A stretch of 64,000 nt of DNA. Source: Trypanosoma brucei gambiense DAL972 (lineage: Eukaryota; Euglenozoa; Kinetoplastea; Trypanosomatida; Trypanosomatidae). The first letter of the stretch is position 1; each line of letters opens with the position of its first letter. The translations under genes and the position numbers were made by a program. Location: the NCBI RefSeq assembly GCF_000210295.1, contig NC_026741.1:1178001-1242000 (forward strand). Direction: 5' to 3'. Of this stretch, positions 50,401-59,650 are shown piece by piece. The notes beneath the pieces were generated by a model. The model saw only the letters and a program-made list of their open reading frames with translations, was not told where the DNA came from and searched no databases.

Positions 50401-51116
50401 AAATCACCATTTTCTGTTGATAATATGAGCCAGTTCTCAGACGGAATCCACACATGGGCAAGGTAATTCGTCACCGACTCCCGAACCCCACCGGGGGTGC
50501 GCCGGAGTTGGCTCCCCTGCTGTGAAAAGAATCTTACAATACCACTTCCAGACACACACACAATGGAAGAATCGTTTGGGCAAATACTACACTGCTTCAG
50601 CAGGTCGTGGTCGGCGGTTGCAGCCTCACTATCATCAAGGACAGCACAGGATGCTATCACCTTCCCCCTCTCGACGCTCCAGTAAACAAGGTTCCATTCA
50701 GGTTGCCCACCAAGTGATGCCAAGTTCCGACCGTCGTGAGAAAAAGACAGAGAGACATACTCCGATGAACCAAGATCCGGAAGTTGCAGTATCTTCTTCC
50801 GCTTCAACCTGGGTGTGGTATTGCTGTCACACCCATAAATAACAATACTTGGTTGCTTGGAACTCTCTGCGACCGCCAAGAAACGCCGATTGTTGGACAA
50901 CGCCATCGCAGTTACTTTTTTACACCCCGGCGTGCACGACACCATCTGCTGTGTGCCCAACTGTGTGTCGAGTATAATAAGATTTTTACCTGAAACCCAG
51001 ACAACGTTGTTGTCATCCAGGTACTGTATCCCACCTTTGACACTTTCACACACACCAAAGACATGCCGGCACTCTAGCAAACGTGGCGAATTATGGGGAG
51101 CGGGCATTGTTCCCAC
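47493..51116 (-). CDS. CFAP57: Cilia- and flagella-associated protein CFAP57 (WDR65)
   Basis: A 1207-residue protein with about 650 residues of WD40 repeats followed by a long coiled coil (~690-1190). The WD40 half begins with LECRHVFGVCESVKGGIQYL and includes a typical blade at LIGHLRGHSGKVKSIYFVPP and GEDGAVIFWDVVAPYRG at its end. The coiled coil starts with VELTAEATELKERMRQQQI and contains motifs such as RFTEYMAEMEDKDKASLLRT. Architecture and length match CFAP57/FAP57, an axonemal protein of the inner dynein arm and regulatory region. It supports flagellar beating. The start is MGTMPA; Met4 is a possible alternative. Confidence 0.9.
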   Translation of the reverse strand: MGTMPAPHNSPRLLECRHVFGVCESVKGGIQYLDDNNVVWVSGKNLIILDTQLGTQQMVSCTPGCKKVTAMALSNNRRFLAVAESSKQPSIVIYGCDSNTTPRLKRKKILQLPDLGSSEYVSLSFSHDGRNLASLGGQPEWNLVYWSVERGKVIASCAVLDDSEAATADHDLLKQCSICPNDSSIVCVSGSGIVRFFSQQGSQLRRTPGGVRESVTNYLAHVWIPSENWLILSTENGDLVLMENNEVKYALPLSPSDGIAITALVACGKGFICGGDLGLISIYERVDNKEMYRKVRTFKFNNDSNIMGPPGDAIPVILSFTLSPPPAEEYVSFLTSTKQLYSLNLPNADFFKNEDGVFEPIGQPFHSAPVIGVDICVQRPLAVTAGRDRCVFVWNFITGVVEFRKRFTSDICSVALHPSGTHLLVGLADGLHMMNLYYNDVRHLKNIGIRSCMECRFSNGGNFFAAAHATTVYVYFTHTCELIGHLRGHSGKVKSIYFVPPDDTRIITVGMDGAVFEFSLCDFHKVNDNTLKEMTYNCAVADLGTVWTAGNDRKLRQFDRTKLSQVAVHDLHNASIFSMAISSRLKLLFTGCEDGTVRVFNTYLGERLSLNDNDNDVNGIMSELHHAHTGVVSRLVLSFDDGLIISTGEDGAVIFWDVVAPYRGPQKEVEYSSELFVARKDMEASTKTVVELTAEATELKERMRQQQIIRDRVHEEQLSRLEREFAEKRAERVARFEALKEEKNEQAIRFTEYMAEMEDKDKASLLRTKEDYAAKILFLRRRSDRLQQLISEKQHEHDKNIVRIREQARQKPVEDREIQQRTIKELDDRYQQLLAEKEEDEKRTDTFCAMMEEATDVEVIKRKEGNEKRRKEQSHELFALQGVNDSLLSAENIARAELEATKAEVRERMRQQTALESQIEAAKRDIEALTQEFRDRGETIAEKERRVLDLKKKNQELEKFKFVLEYKIKELKSQIDPRDEEIRQTKSRLAEMGREADKYTRSNDHLVLQIRNLRQKKAGQSRELEKLAVSMRSFGEFQSRLWTELCDLHDETNPRKLKESAKQLFDKYTSGKAIGTLKALASRSAADEVREYNRERDHLERNLAGLRNKVNKNAENNRSDKYRITAENVILIKEINDLRKEARLLAGKAGVWRSAGQSSVSACEEDVIREIASQRAELARLNEIAKKLEEDIQTRSAQVPLSTKKEE

Positions 51117-51539
51117 CTTCGCCTTTCAAGGATTTTAACACCCCGCTTTTAGAAGACTAGAGCAGTGTTCGGTGTTTCCCGTGTCGCACGTTTCTCCGGT
51201 TTGTCTCCGCCTTCTCCTTCCTTTTTCGTTGACAAAAATTAAAAGTAGCAATCGACAAAACAGAAGGAAGCGAGCCAAAGTTCTTACAAAATTGCAATAC
51301 CTACCACAAGGAGGTTTTTATACCCGGCCAGATCGTTGGGTAATATAAACTGAAGATAAGTTATTGGAAAGTAATAGCTTCAGAAGCGCTAGCCGATCCC
51401 TTTAAAGAAATAAAACCTGTTCCGGAAGATAAAACATTTTGGTATGGTGAATAAAAACGCCATTTTACCGCCCACAGGGCCTAGCATCTATGATCCTATA
51501 CAGGTCACATCTATGACCACACACCATGTCCACTCGCTG
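51117..51539. other. Intergenic spacer
   Basis: The plus strand has purine-rich segments near 51225-51290 that fit the CFAP57 splice tract. The remainder is the POLA 3' flank. No gene seen. Confidence 0.5.
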
Positions 51540-54500
51540 TCATGGAGTATCGAACAACTTGTCAAGACTAACAAAAAGATGGTCTATCCTGCGGTAAAAA
51601 CTCTCCGCACATGCGAGCAACGGATCCACAGGCTCTACGTCGGGGAACCTCTCGACATCCGCCAGTGTATAGAGTTTCCTATCAGTTCCTAAGCAACGTA
51701 GTGAAAGAACACGGTGTGCATTCTTCACTGCCGACGGGCAGTTAAGAGCCTGTGGGACGTCAAACATTGCTCGAAGGTACGTGAATTGCGCCCGAAGAGC
51801 ACGGACCGAGGCAACATTCCCGCCTGAACAATAAAACTGCCGGATTATCGTGTGACACATTTGCGTCATACAATTTGCTAGATACGCAAGGGGGAGGGAT
51901 CGACCGCAGTTGAAACACACATAAAGCTCAAAGGGTGCGGTGGGAGGTGGCTTTTCACGACTGGAAAACATGTCGTTTATGTATTTGTGCGGGTCCACTG
52001 GGACAACCAACTGGCAATGTGTGCATTGAACCTGTAATGCCGTAGCAGTTGGAAAACATTCGGAGAGTGCACGGCTCTTGAAAATGGAACAGTGGGAGAA
52101 GTCGTTAGCGGTGTCTTCCTCCTTAACGTCGCGTTCCGTTCGCATATGACTTGCAATACACATTGCTTCACTAAGTTGCTCCGGTACGAAACCTTGGATA
52201 TGCTCGCACAAACGCATCACTGGAGGATAAAGTTGTGAAGACAGATACCATTCGACGTCAACAGAGAGTCCATCAGAGCGTCGCACTTCATCGATGTGGT
52301 AGGCCTTATCATCGATATGCTCATCACCTTCACAAATGACGTACGGAATAAGGTCACCAACGCGAACGCCCTCCTTCCTTTGTTTCATACGAAGAGCGAC
52401 AACAGCATGGGGATATCCTGTGCCATGATATGACTCCGGCTCCTTTGTCAAGCTCTTCGAGATAACAAATTCTTCAAGAGGGTAGACGTTTCCAGAACGA
52501 ACATCTTGCGCAACGCCCTTCATGTACTTGATGACGAAGTCTAGTATGTCTTCGCCACCTTCAGCATTTAATATCCTCTTTAGAACAGCGTCAGATACAT
52601 GTTGGGAAAGCGGGCACCAATCCCTTCGCACCATATCCAATCCTTTCACCTCCCTCTTGTATACCTTCCCCTCCCCCTGCCAGTCCACGACGCTCAACGC
52701 AGCATATTTCTTTTTCCTAAGTAGCAACATCGCCCGGAAAACCCCATCTATATCCAACTCCAGACTCTGATACCTCTGGTTGACTTTGCCTTTAATTTCG
52801 AATCCAAGATTACGCACTTTTACAATGTCATCCTTGATTCCCGTTTGTATCATCACTGAATCTGTGTCTCCATATATGACTCTGATTGATGGGGAAATTT
52901 GTGGTATCAACTCCACTGTGTTTTGAAGGGCAAGACGTCCCTGTCGAGTGACCAACTCAGCGAGGGGTTGTGCATAAAAACGGGAATATTCAAATCCCAG
53001 ACATCCGTACATGCTATTTGCCGTTAGTTTCAGAGCCAACTGCCTAATTTCTAGCATAGCGAGATTACCTGGGTCCTTCTCTGACTTCATCATTCGCTTG
53101 ATCTCCCTCCTGCTGTCCACAAGACCACGAATAACCTTCGGTAGAATGCACTTGTGTAGGCACGGTGAGGGCAAACCTGCGGCCCTACAAGAGAGGCAAA
53201 TAAGGCTCTCGGGTGGCGGTACCTCGGCAGATACAGTGTTCTCATCGCGGTCAATGGTAGTATAGCAGACATTGAATTCCTGAATCAGCGAAGGATAAAG
53301 TGAATTGAAGTCCAGCAGCAGAATGTACTCGGAGTAAAGCCCACTCTTTGGTTCGAGAACCATACCACCTTGGTACTTTGTTTTCCGTTTGCCTTCATCA
53401 TCATCATCTTCCCGACCTCTCTTTAAATCACGTTTTTTCTTGTCAGGTGTTACAAACTTCAAGTTGTGAAAAGCGTGTAGAAGAAGATACTCAATCCTCT
53501 CCGAACGCGCACCATATAGCGTTCGGCTCCATAAGTTCCCTGCCAGCAGCGTGAGCCTCTTCGTAAGCGGGATGACGTCAAGGAACGAGGCTACGTTGAA
53601 AGAAAGAACAGCACAATTAAGAAGCTGTAAGAGGATAGGGCAAAGAGCCTCGGAAGACATCATTGAGTCCTTAACCAACACGGTTGATCCCGGTTCGAAG
53701 TGGCCCCGGTTGTCCGTAATACCTTTGATTTCCATCTGCGTGCTCAGCGAAAGCAACTTGTAGTTCGTGCTTTTATAGTACTCTCTCGCAAGAAGGTAGG
53801 TATCAACGACAAGACGACCAACACAAGCCTCTTTCTCAATGGCCAGATTGAAATTGTTCCCCTGTATTCGCGGAAAACGTCTGACATCAAGTCTACCAAT
53901 CGTAGACCAGCGAACAATGTTTAGCTCCTGATAGCGATTTAAGAGAGTCTCGACGGTATATCCGATAATATTGTGTCCGACGATAATATCGGGATCCAAC
54001 GCAGCAAGGGTCTCCGCAAACCACGTAAGCAGCGCCCTCTCGTTTATAAAACGGTGCACTCCAGGCATGCGCTTCGACAAACAGTAAGTCTCTAAATCTA
54101 ATGGGAGAGGAGCATCCGGTGATAATTGCCGCACGCCAGTGAAACACTCCGTAATGTTAGGTTTTCTCTCTCCATCAATCGAGACGTCGCCATACAATGC
54201 AATCGATGCAGCGATCACTTCGTTTTTCACCCCATCGCTGTCAAGCTGGGCGTGAAGTTGGATACTCGCAACCGTAAACGGTGGTGGTGGCTTTGATGAA
54301 TTGTAAACTTTTATGTCTTTAGGCGAGGGCACCAAAAACTCTGTTTTACAGTGAGAAACACGGTCCATCGCGGTAACAAGATGCTCAATTTCGAGGTACG
54401 ATGGCCCCATTAGTCTCTTCTTTATGAGAAAGAGTTCAAGGAGAGAGCGAGACGCGCCGACGACAACTTGGACATGTGTTAACCCTCCCTTGTTTGGAAA

Positions 54501-55562
54501 CGGGGGGTATCTGCCCGGGTAAACGAGTTTCGCCCAGCGATTTTTTTCCCGAGGAACACCCGGTTCCTCAAAGGCATAATACCGCTCAACAAATTTGATT
54601 CGCCGCTCCTCTATGCCACTACCACGGCAAATAGCATTAATTTCCTGGACGACCTCAGCATCTGTTGAGCCCTCTTTCGGAAGGAGAAAGACGTTCCGAT
54701 GAACATGTTGTATTCTCACGCAGCATGAGCGAAACTCCTCATCTTCCTCATTCATGCACACTTTACCAAAGAGAAGTATCGTTCCGGGAGCTGTCAATGT
54801 GTGGGGTTGTTCTTTTGCGTCAAACCAGTAAAACAACGCCTTGGGGGGACACCCGTTCAAAAAGTCAGTGCTCGCATGTTGAGACCCAGTACGTACCTCA
54901 ACTGGTAAATCCGTGACGACGTTCAACTCCTCCACGACAGTCTCCTTAATCACATAGTTCGCGCCAGACTTATTGGTGCGTTTCTCCTTGTTGCGGGGAG
55001 TTTTCTTGACAGCTGCTTCATTTTCGTAAGTAAAAACCTCGTCATTAAGATTTGCCAACGGAAAACTGTCAGCCAACTCTTCAGTTTTATTAGTATCAGC
55101 ACTTCTTCCGCTTATTAAAGAGGACAAAAGCTCGGTGGCAGTTACGGAAGGTCCCTCACCATCTTCGCTGTCGACTCCATCATCTTGTAGAAACTTTGTG
55201 ATATCCACATCCACTTCGTCCTCCTCCTCGGCAGAGATATTGCGATATTGTTTTAGAAGATTCTCCATATCATATGTACTTAAAGACTTTGTCAGTTTTT
55301 GCTGGTGTCTATGTTGATTCTGCGGCTGCGCGCACTTCTGAGTGGCAATTACCTTCCCAGATTTTCTCGGTTTGCGCCTCTTCGCCTCTGCGAGCACGAC
55401 GGCACCCTCATCACCAGCAGCACCCTCACTATCATCTGAATCTATCATAGCCTCTTCCTTCAGCCTGCGCCACTGCTCCTCTTCCGACTCATCAAAGGTA
55501 GATTGTCCTTTTTCTTCACATCTTTTCTGCTCTTCGGAACGGCAGCTAACCCAATCCTCCAT
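51540..55562 (-). CDS. POLA1: DNA polymerase alpha catalytic subunit
   Basis: A 1340-residue B-family DNA polymerase. The N-terminal ~230 residues are acidic and Lys-rich, as in other Pol alpha subunits. A degenerate exonuclease-like domain follows (~470-680; DPDIIVGHNIIGY at ~520) without a visible DxE in motif Exo I, as expected for non-proofreading Pol alpha. Catalytic motifs: DFNSLYPSLIQEFNVCYT (A, ~750), KLTANSMYGCLGF (B, ~842) and YGDTDSVMI (C, ~895). The C-terminal zinc region has CTHC (~1179) and CFNC (~1214), the first module. The second cysteine module appears to be missing. The enzyme extends primase-made primers at replication origins. The start is the first Met; the 5' flank is short. 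Confidence 0.95.
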   Translation of the reverse strand: MEDWVSCRSEEQKRCEEKGQSTFDESEEEQWRRLKEEAMIDSDDSEGAAGDEGAVVLAEAKRRKPRKSGKVIATQKCAQPQNQHRHQQKLTKSLSTYDMENLLKQYRNISAEEEDEVDVDITKFLQDDGVDSEDGEGPSVTATELLSSLISGRSADTNKTEELADSFPLANLNDEVFTYENEAAVKKTPRNKEKRTNKSGANYVIKETVVEELNVVTDLPVEVRTGSQHASTDFLNGCPPKALFYWFDAKEQPHTLTAPGTILLFGKVCMNEEDEEFRSCCVRIQHVHRNVFLLPKEGSTDAEVVQEINAICRGSGIEERRIKFVERYYAFEEPGVPREKNRWAKLVYPGRYPPFPNKGGLTHVQVVVGASRSLLELFLIKKRLMGPSYLEIEHLVTAMDRVSHCKTEFLVPSPKDIKVYNSSKPPPPFTVASIQLHAQLDSDGVKNEVIAASIALYGDVSIDGERKPNITECFTGVRQLSPDAPLPLDLETYCLSKRMPGVHRFINERALLTWFAETLAALDPDIIVGHNIIGYTVETLLNRYQELNIVRWSTIGRLDVRRFPRIQGNNFNLAIEKEACVGRLVVDTYLLAREYYKSTNYKLLSLSTQMEIKGITDNRGHFEPGSTVLVKDSMMSSEALCPILLQLLNCAVLSFNVASFLDVIPLTKRLTLLAGNLWSRTLYGARSERIEYLLLHAFHNLKFVTPDKKKRDLKRGREDDDDEGKRKTKYQGGMVLEPKSGLYSEYILLLDFNSLYPSLIQEFNVCYTTIDRDENTVSAEVPPPESLICLSCRAAGLPSPCLHKCILPKVIRGLVDSRREIKRMMKSEKDPGNLAMLEIRQLALKLTANSMYGCLGFEYSRFYAQPLAELVTRQGRLALQNTVELIPQISPSIRVIYGDTDSVMIQTGIKDDIVKVRNLGFEIKGKVNQRYQSLELDIDGVFRAMLLLRKKKYAALSVVDWQGEGKVYKREVKGLDMVRRDWCPLSQHVSDAVLKRILNAEGGEDILDFVIKYMKGVAQDVRSGNVYPLEEFVISKSLTKEPESYHGTGYPHAVVALRMKQRKEGVRVGDLIPYVICEGDEHIDDKAYHIDEVRRSDGLSVDVEWYLSSQLYPPVMRLCEHIQGFVPEQLSEAMCIASHMRTERDVKEEDTANDFSHCSIFKSRALSECFPTATALQVQCTHCQLVVPVDPHKYINDMFSSREKPPPTAPFELYVCFNCGRSLPLAYLANCMTQMCHTIIRQFYCSGGNVASVRALRAQFTYLRAMFDVPQALNCPSAVKNAHRVLSLRCLGTDRKLYTLADVERFPDVEPVDPLLACAESFYRRIDHLFVSLDKLFDTP

Positions 55563-55951
55563 CTCACTTAAAACACTATGACTTTACAGCGATTACCCAA
55601 GAGTGAAAGAACTAAATCATGATGAATACATTAAGGCAAAGCGAAACAAAACAATGTTTTGCAAAGAAAAAAAAAGTAATATGCCTTGATCAGCAACCGG
55701 CAACGAACTCTAAAATCTCTTTATACGATGTAGAGCACCACTGCGCAAAGTAATCACTAACAAAGTAAATCTGACTTTTTTTTTTGATATGTTCCCCAGT
55801 AAGTGGATATTAGTGTAGTCATTCCCTTCGATGTGCAGGTAGTGTGTTCTCTTAATAGTCAGCAGAGATTTACTCCCCCGTTTCGCACCTCGTCACTATA
55901 TAAGGCTTTAAATTGAACGTCCTACCCCACCAACTTTGTGCAAGCAGACAA
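55563..55951. other. Intergenic spacer
   Basis: An A run on the plus strand at 55660-55680 reads as a T tract for POLA. The rest is the ERO1 3' flank. No gene seen. Confidence 0.5.
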
Positions 55952-57280
55952 TCAACTCATAGCCGTGTAATTGAATTTTTCGCACACAGCAGCTAGTGAA
56001 CGAACATTTTTAACAGAAATGGCAAGTTGCCGCGCAAAATTTATAAGGGCAACTCTCTCTCCTCTGTTTAGTTCCACCACATTCTCAGCGGAACCGAAGA
56101 CAATTTTCAACGCGGTGGCAAGAGCAGCTGTTTCCAACTTCCCCCAAGCGCGGCACTTTTCACACGTGACGCAATCCATGAGAGTTGTAACATTGTGCAC
56201 CACGCGCTTCATTTGCCGAACCAGTAGGTGCGCACCTGGAGACTCAAAAAATTTTTGCTCGTCGAAAGTTGCTACGCGGAATAGCTTGCTGCTAAAAAGT
56301 TCCCCAATATTGCTGTAGAGACGCACATCTCCATCTGTAGCAGCGCCGTTGAAGCCAGAGTTATACAAACTTGAGTTAGCAAGAAATGCACGTTTGGTCT
56401 TCGCCACAGCGCGAAGGACAAACTGGTAGACAACAAAAAGGTTCCTTATGAATTCGTCATTCTTAACGATGCGGCGGAACATGCCACAGTTAGGATAGAA
56501 AGATATATTGGGATTATTTAGCACACCTAGGCTGCGCAGCGGAGAGTCACCCTTCGTATCATTGTAAAAGAAAGCAGCCACATGCATGGTTATAGAAGTG
56601 TGGAGCCCACTTAGAAGCTGCCGAAGTAAAGCCTTCTCTCTGTTTTCTACACCAGCCGTATCATTACTTGGAAGTCCGTCAATATTGCAGTTGTCATATA
56701 CAGCCTGCCAAACCCGCGCTGCTTTCGGTCCCGAATATCCGGTGTTTGCCTCTGGGTTTTGGAGAAGATCCACATATGTTGCATCTCTATCTGGGTCGAT
56801 CGGCTTGATCTCGTCCTCAAAACCTTTTGCTGCATGTTTGTCAGGGGCCGTACGACGTTCAACCGCGGAAACGTCACTCATATCGTATGGGTATTTTAGT
56901 GTTTCGGGAATTCCACTGTCATCACAAGTGCAGATCTGGCATCCATTTGAATCACATGTACAACTAGCCTCAGCGACCCAGTAACGACATTCCCTGTCCA
57001 GATTTACTTTAAAGTACCGAAAGTATGGGTGACTCGTTATGTTGTTAAGAAGGCCTGTAATACCCTCAGTGTTCTGACTGACCTCATCCATGGTAAGGGA
57101 ACAAAAACCCTCCTTAAGGGCATTTCCTTTCTTGGTCCTTACATATGAGCCAGCCCCGGAATTGTTGGCTGAAATGTACATCCCAAAAAAAGAAACACCA
57201 TCCAATTCAGCACGAAGTAAAATTTGCCAAACAAGTCCTAGAAGAACAGGAACTACTATCAATAATCGCATCTTCAACAT
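55952..57280 (-). CDS. ERO1: ER oxidoreductin 1 (ERO1)
   Basis: A 442-residue thiol oxidase of the ER. An N-terminal hydrophobic segment (residues 4-22) serves as signal or anchor. HPYFRYFKVNLDRECRYW (84-101) is the conserved ERO1 signature. The shuttle disulfide lies in CDSNGC (C109-x4-C114). The FAD-proximal active site is CVTCEKC (C370, C373, C376), followed by GKLETAALATALKI. The SLHTSITMHVAAFF helix carries the FAD-binding residues. It passes electrons from protein disulfide isomerase to oxygen through FAD. Length is slightly under the fungal and human enzymes. It is the first recognisable gene of the minus-strand cluster. Confidence 0.93.
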   Translation of the reverse strand: MLKMRLLIVVPVLLGLVWQILLRAELDGVSFFGMYISANNSGAGSYVRTKKGNALKEGFCSLTMDEVSQNTEGITGLLNNITSHPYFRYFKVNLDRECRYWVAEASCTCDSNGCQICTCDDSGIPETLKYPYDMSDVSAVERRTAPDKHAAKGFEDEIKPIDPDRDATYVDLLQNPEANTGYSGPKAARVWQAVYDNCNIDGLPSNDTAGVENREKALLRQLLSGLHTSITMHVAAFFYNDTKGDSPLRSLGVLNNPNISFYPNCGMFRRIVKNDEFIRNLFVVYQFVLRAVAKTKRAFLANSSLYNSGFNGAATDGDVRLYSNIGELFSSKLFRVATFDEQKFFESPGAHLLVRQMKRVVHNVTTLMDCVTCEKCRAWGKLETAALATALKIVFGSAENVVELNRGERVALINFARQLAISVKNVRSLAAVCEKFNYTAMS

Positions 57281-58240
57281 CTCCCGATGTGAATAGTACG
57301 ATTAACCTACACGAACCACAGATAAAGAAGAAAAAACAAGGGTATCTATTTTTTAAAAAAATCGGATGCAGAGAGCTACCGTCATCAATTGCGGTCCCCA
57401 ACAACTTTAAAAAAACAGTAAAAGGTAACGACCTAGGAAATCCCTCTGAGTGAAGCTACATAATTGAATGGAAGTCCAACTGATGTCCCCCTCTGACATT
57501 CTTAAACGGTAGTCACTTTTAGGCCACACGGCGACATATCCTAAAAGGACGGTGATTGACACCAGAAAACTGAGATCAAGCAACGTACAGTTGTAATTCA
57601 CCAAACTGGGCATCATCACTTCCACCCAACAGTAAAGAAAAAAAATTGAGTGATGCGATGCCGGAACTTCTGCGGAAGGAAATGTCTAAGTAAGTTGCTC
57701 AATTAAAAAAAAAAAAGTGGAAATTGTACTGGATTTTTAGAAAATGTCCTTAAGCATGCCACTCCGTTCGCCCAACATACCCCGGCCTTAGTACCAGGGT
57801 TGAAGTTGATTAAGTTTGCGGCGCCGTGACTTCTGTAACGATAGCACAGCATATCTTCGACTCTGCAAACTGTGGTGCCACCGCTCCTCCACACGATGCG
57901 GCCACCACGCCACCGTCTCGAGTCCGGCTAAAAATAAAAAAAACGAACACGGCTTTCCAAAGTGAGCCGCCCCTTCCTTAAAGAGTTACCAGACAGTAGA
58001 GTTGGGTGGGCAGACATTGCAGTGGCCATAATGGCCAGCGCCTCAATCCGACATAAGTACTAGTTTGTGTTTACCAACAGTCGCAGCCACACTCAGCACC
58101 ACCCACCCATAATGGCAATTAGATGCGCAACACCGGCCTCAGCAGCACCACCACTCAGGCATCCCCCTGAGTCGACGAAAGTTAAGCCCACATCTGCAAT
58201 CGCGCACAACAAAGTCCCGCGGACAGCCCGTGACGAAATA
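57281..58240. other. ERO1 5' flank and gene-free DNA
   Basis: AT-rich with A runs at 57329-57365 and 57706-57716. The first of these (purine-rich 57321-57340, gataaagaagaaaaaacaag) is a good candidate for the ERO1 splice tract. No gene seen. Confidence 0.5.
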
Positions 58241-58244
58241 TAGG

Positions 58245-58255
58245 CCCCCCCCCCC
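58245..58255 (-). promoter_or_regulatory. G run (11) on transcribed strand side, candidate transcription-start mark
   Basis: Eleven C on the plus strand, so eleven G on the minus strand, about 1 kb upstream of ERO1. Part of a cluster of three. Confidence 0.5.
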
Positions 58256-58463
58256 GATCGGCACTGCCACAATGTGAGGTAGTGCGGCGCCACCAAAAAC
58301 ATTGAAGCGGCCCACCAGACACCCTCGGCCGGCTCGTCTGCTGGACCCCTTGTCTCCGTTTCCCCGCATTCATTGTTCACAAACGGGGTCCGTCAACACC
58401 ACCTCCACCACGTCGCGCTTTCACTTGGTGACCGCATCCGTGCTCTCACAGTGCCCATCGCCA

Positions 58464-58480
58464 CCCCCCCCCCCCCCCCC
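58464..58480 (-). promoter_or_regulatory. G run (17), candidate transcription-start mark
   Basis: Seventeen C on the plus strand. G runs of about 9-15 with the orientation of the downstream transcription unit have been described at T. brucei Pol II start regions; this one matches that orientation. Confidence 0.5.
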
Positions 58481-59158
58481 TTGTCTACTACACGGAAACG
58501 GAGGGCCACCCCTCCCGATCAATCGAAAACAGTGAAGAGACATCAACACCAGTTTGCGCGACAAGGGGGGAAAGTCAGTACCACACCCCCTTTTGAGAAG
58601 CTCAGCCACAGGCTAACCCCTCCTCGCTCAAAGCCTCAAACCATGGGGGCGCCCTCGCAGCCCGTCCCACCCACATCTCACAGTCACTGTTCTCGGGCAA
58701 CATCCGGGCCGCCAGGAGCAAAGTCAATCATAAAAAAAAAAAAAATAAACCAGCAAACCCTAAGGGCAGCAGCCCCCTTTGATCGAAAGAGCGGAAATAC
58801 TTCGAATCAGACCAAAGCAATACGCAAGCATTTGTACCGACGCCCTGCCCCCACGTTCCATTTACCATCAACCGTCGGTACGTCGAACGGTGACAGACAG
58901 CTCGGCCTTTTCGCATTCTCTGTTGATTAGCATCTTCAACGGTACAAGCTTACACCTCCACTAACTATGGGAAAACGGCAACGCTACAACAAGAAATAGA
59001 TCATCAGCCCGGGGACCCTAGTCATCCTTTGCTTGGACCGAAGCAAAGTTGCACCAGGCCTTTCGAAGAGGCACCAGCGGCCCTTGAAGGCTCCCCGTCC
59101 ACACACCCCAAAGACACTTCAGGCATTAGCTGGGAAACCGCCCTCTACATCTGAACAA

Positions 59159-59169
59159 CCCCCCCCCCC
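59159..59169 (-). promoter_or_regulatory. G run (11), candidate transcription-start mark
   Basis: Eleven C on the plus strand, third of the cluster upstream of the minus-strand genes. Confidence 0.5.
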
Positions 59170-59650
59170 TGGCATGCATATAGCGTACGTCTCCTCCAAC
59201 GTGTTGCGGGTGCCTCAACAGCGCATCTTAGAACTTTCGCCCCATTGGAAGAAGGCGGCCGTCCCGTAAAAGAGCCAGGTACTAGCGCTGAGGGGCGGCC
59301 GGAGACGCCGGGGGGCTAATTCTCACCTCGAAATAAGCCATCGTGACGCCAGCTACTTCATTAAGGCGGTGGGATCCCATACTTCTCTTCTTTTTTTTTT
59401 TTGAGGGGAGCAGAGAAATGGCCATGTTCTACAAGTGCGCAAAACGGTTGACTGTGCCTGGGCCGAGCTGTCTTACGGTGCGTGGACTCTGTGGGTCACA
59501 ATAATTCTCCGTTTTCCCATGGGCACATCCGAGCGTGCTATAGGCATCTTGAACCGTACAATTGCAGTGACGAAATATTTTGGCACCCTGCGGTTCCCCA
59601 CAACCGCCGCCTCGTTATGATGCAGTTCTAACAAAACCATGAAGAAAAGG

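Larger units (their letters stand above)
58241..59650. other. GC-rich gene-free region, probable transcription start region
   Basis: GC-rich, no supported coding sequence on either strand; frames give Pro/Arg/Ser-rich chains of low complexity. It resembles 11.7-15.7 kb in composition and in its C runs. Confidence 0.5.

Noticed and set aside
58093..58380. Minus-strand frame ending with a segment vaguely like an M16 peptidase core
   Set aside because: Similarity covers about 20 residues, lacks the zinc-binding HxxEH motif and runs through the G run. Probably chance.
58373..58930. 185-codon plus-strand frame across the C17 run
   Set aside because: Poly-Pro arises from the homopolymer and the rest is low complexity.
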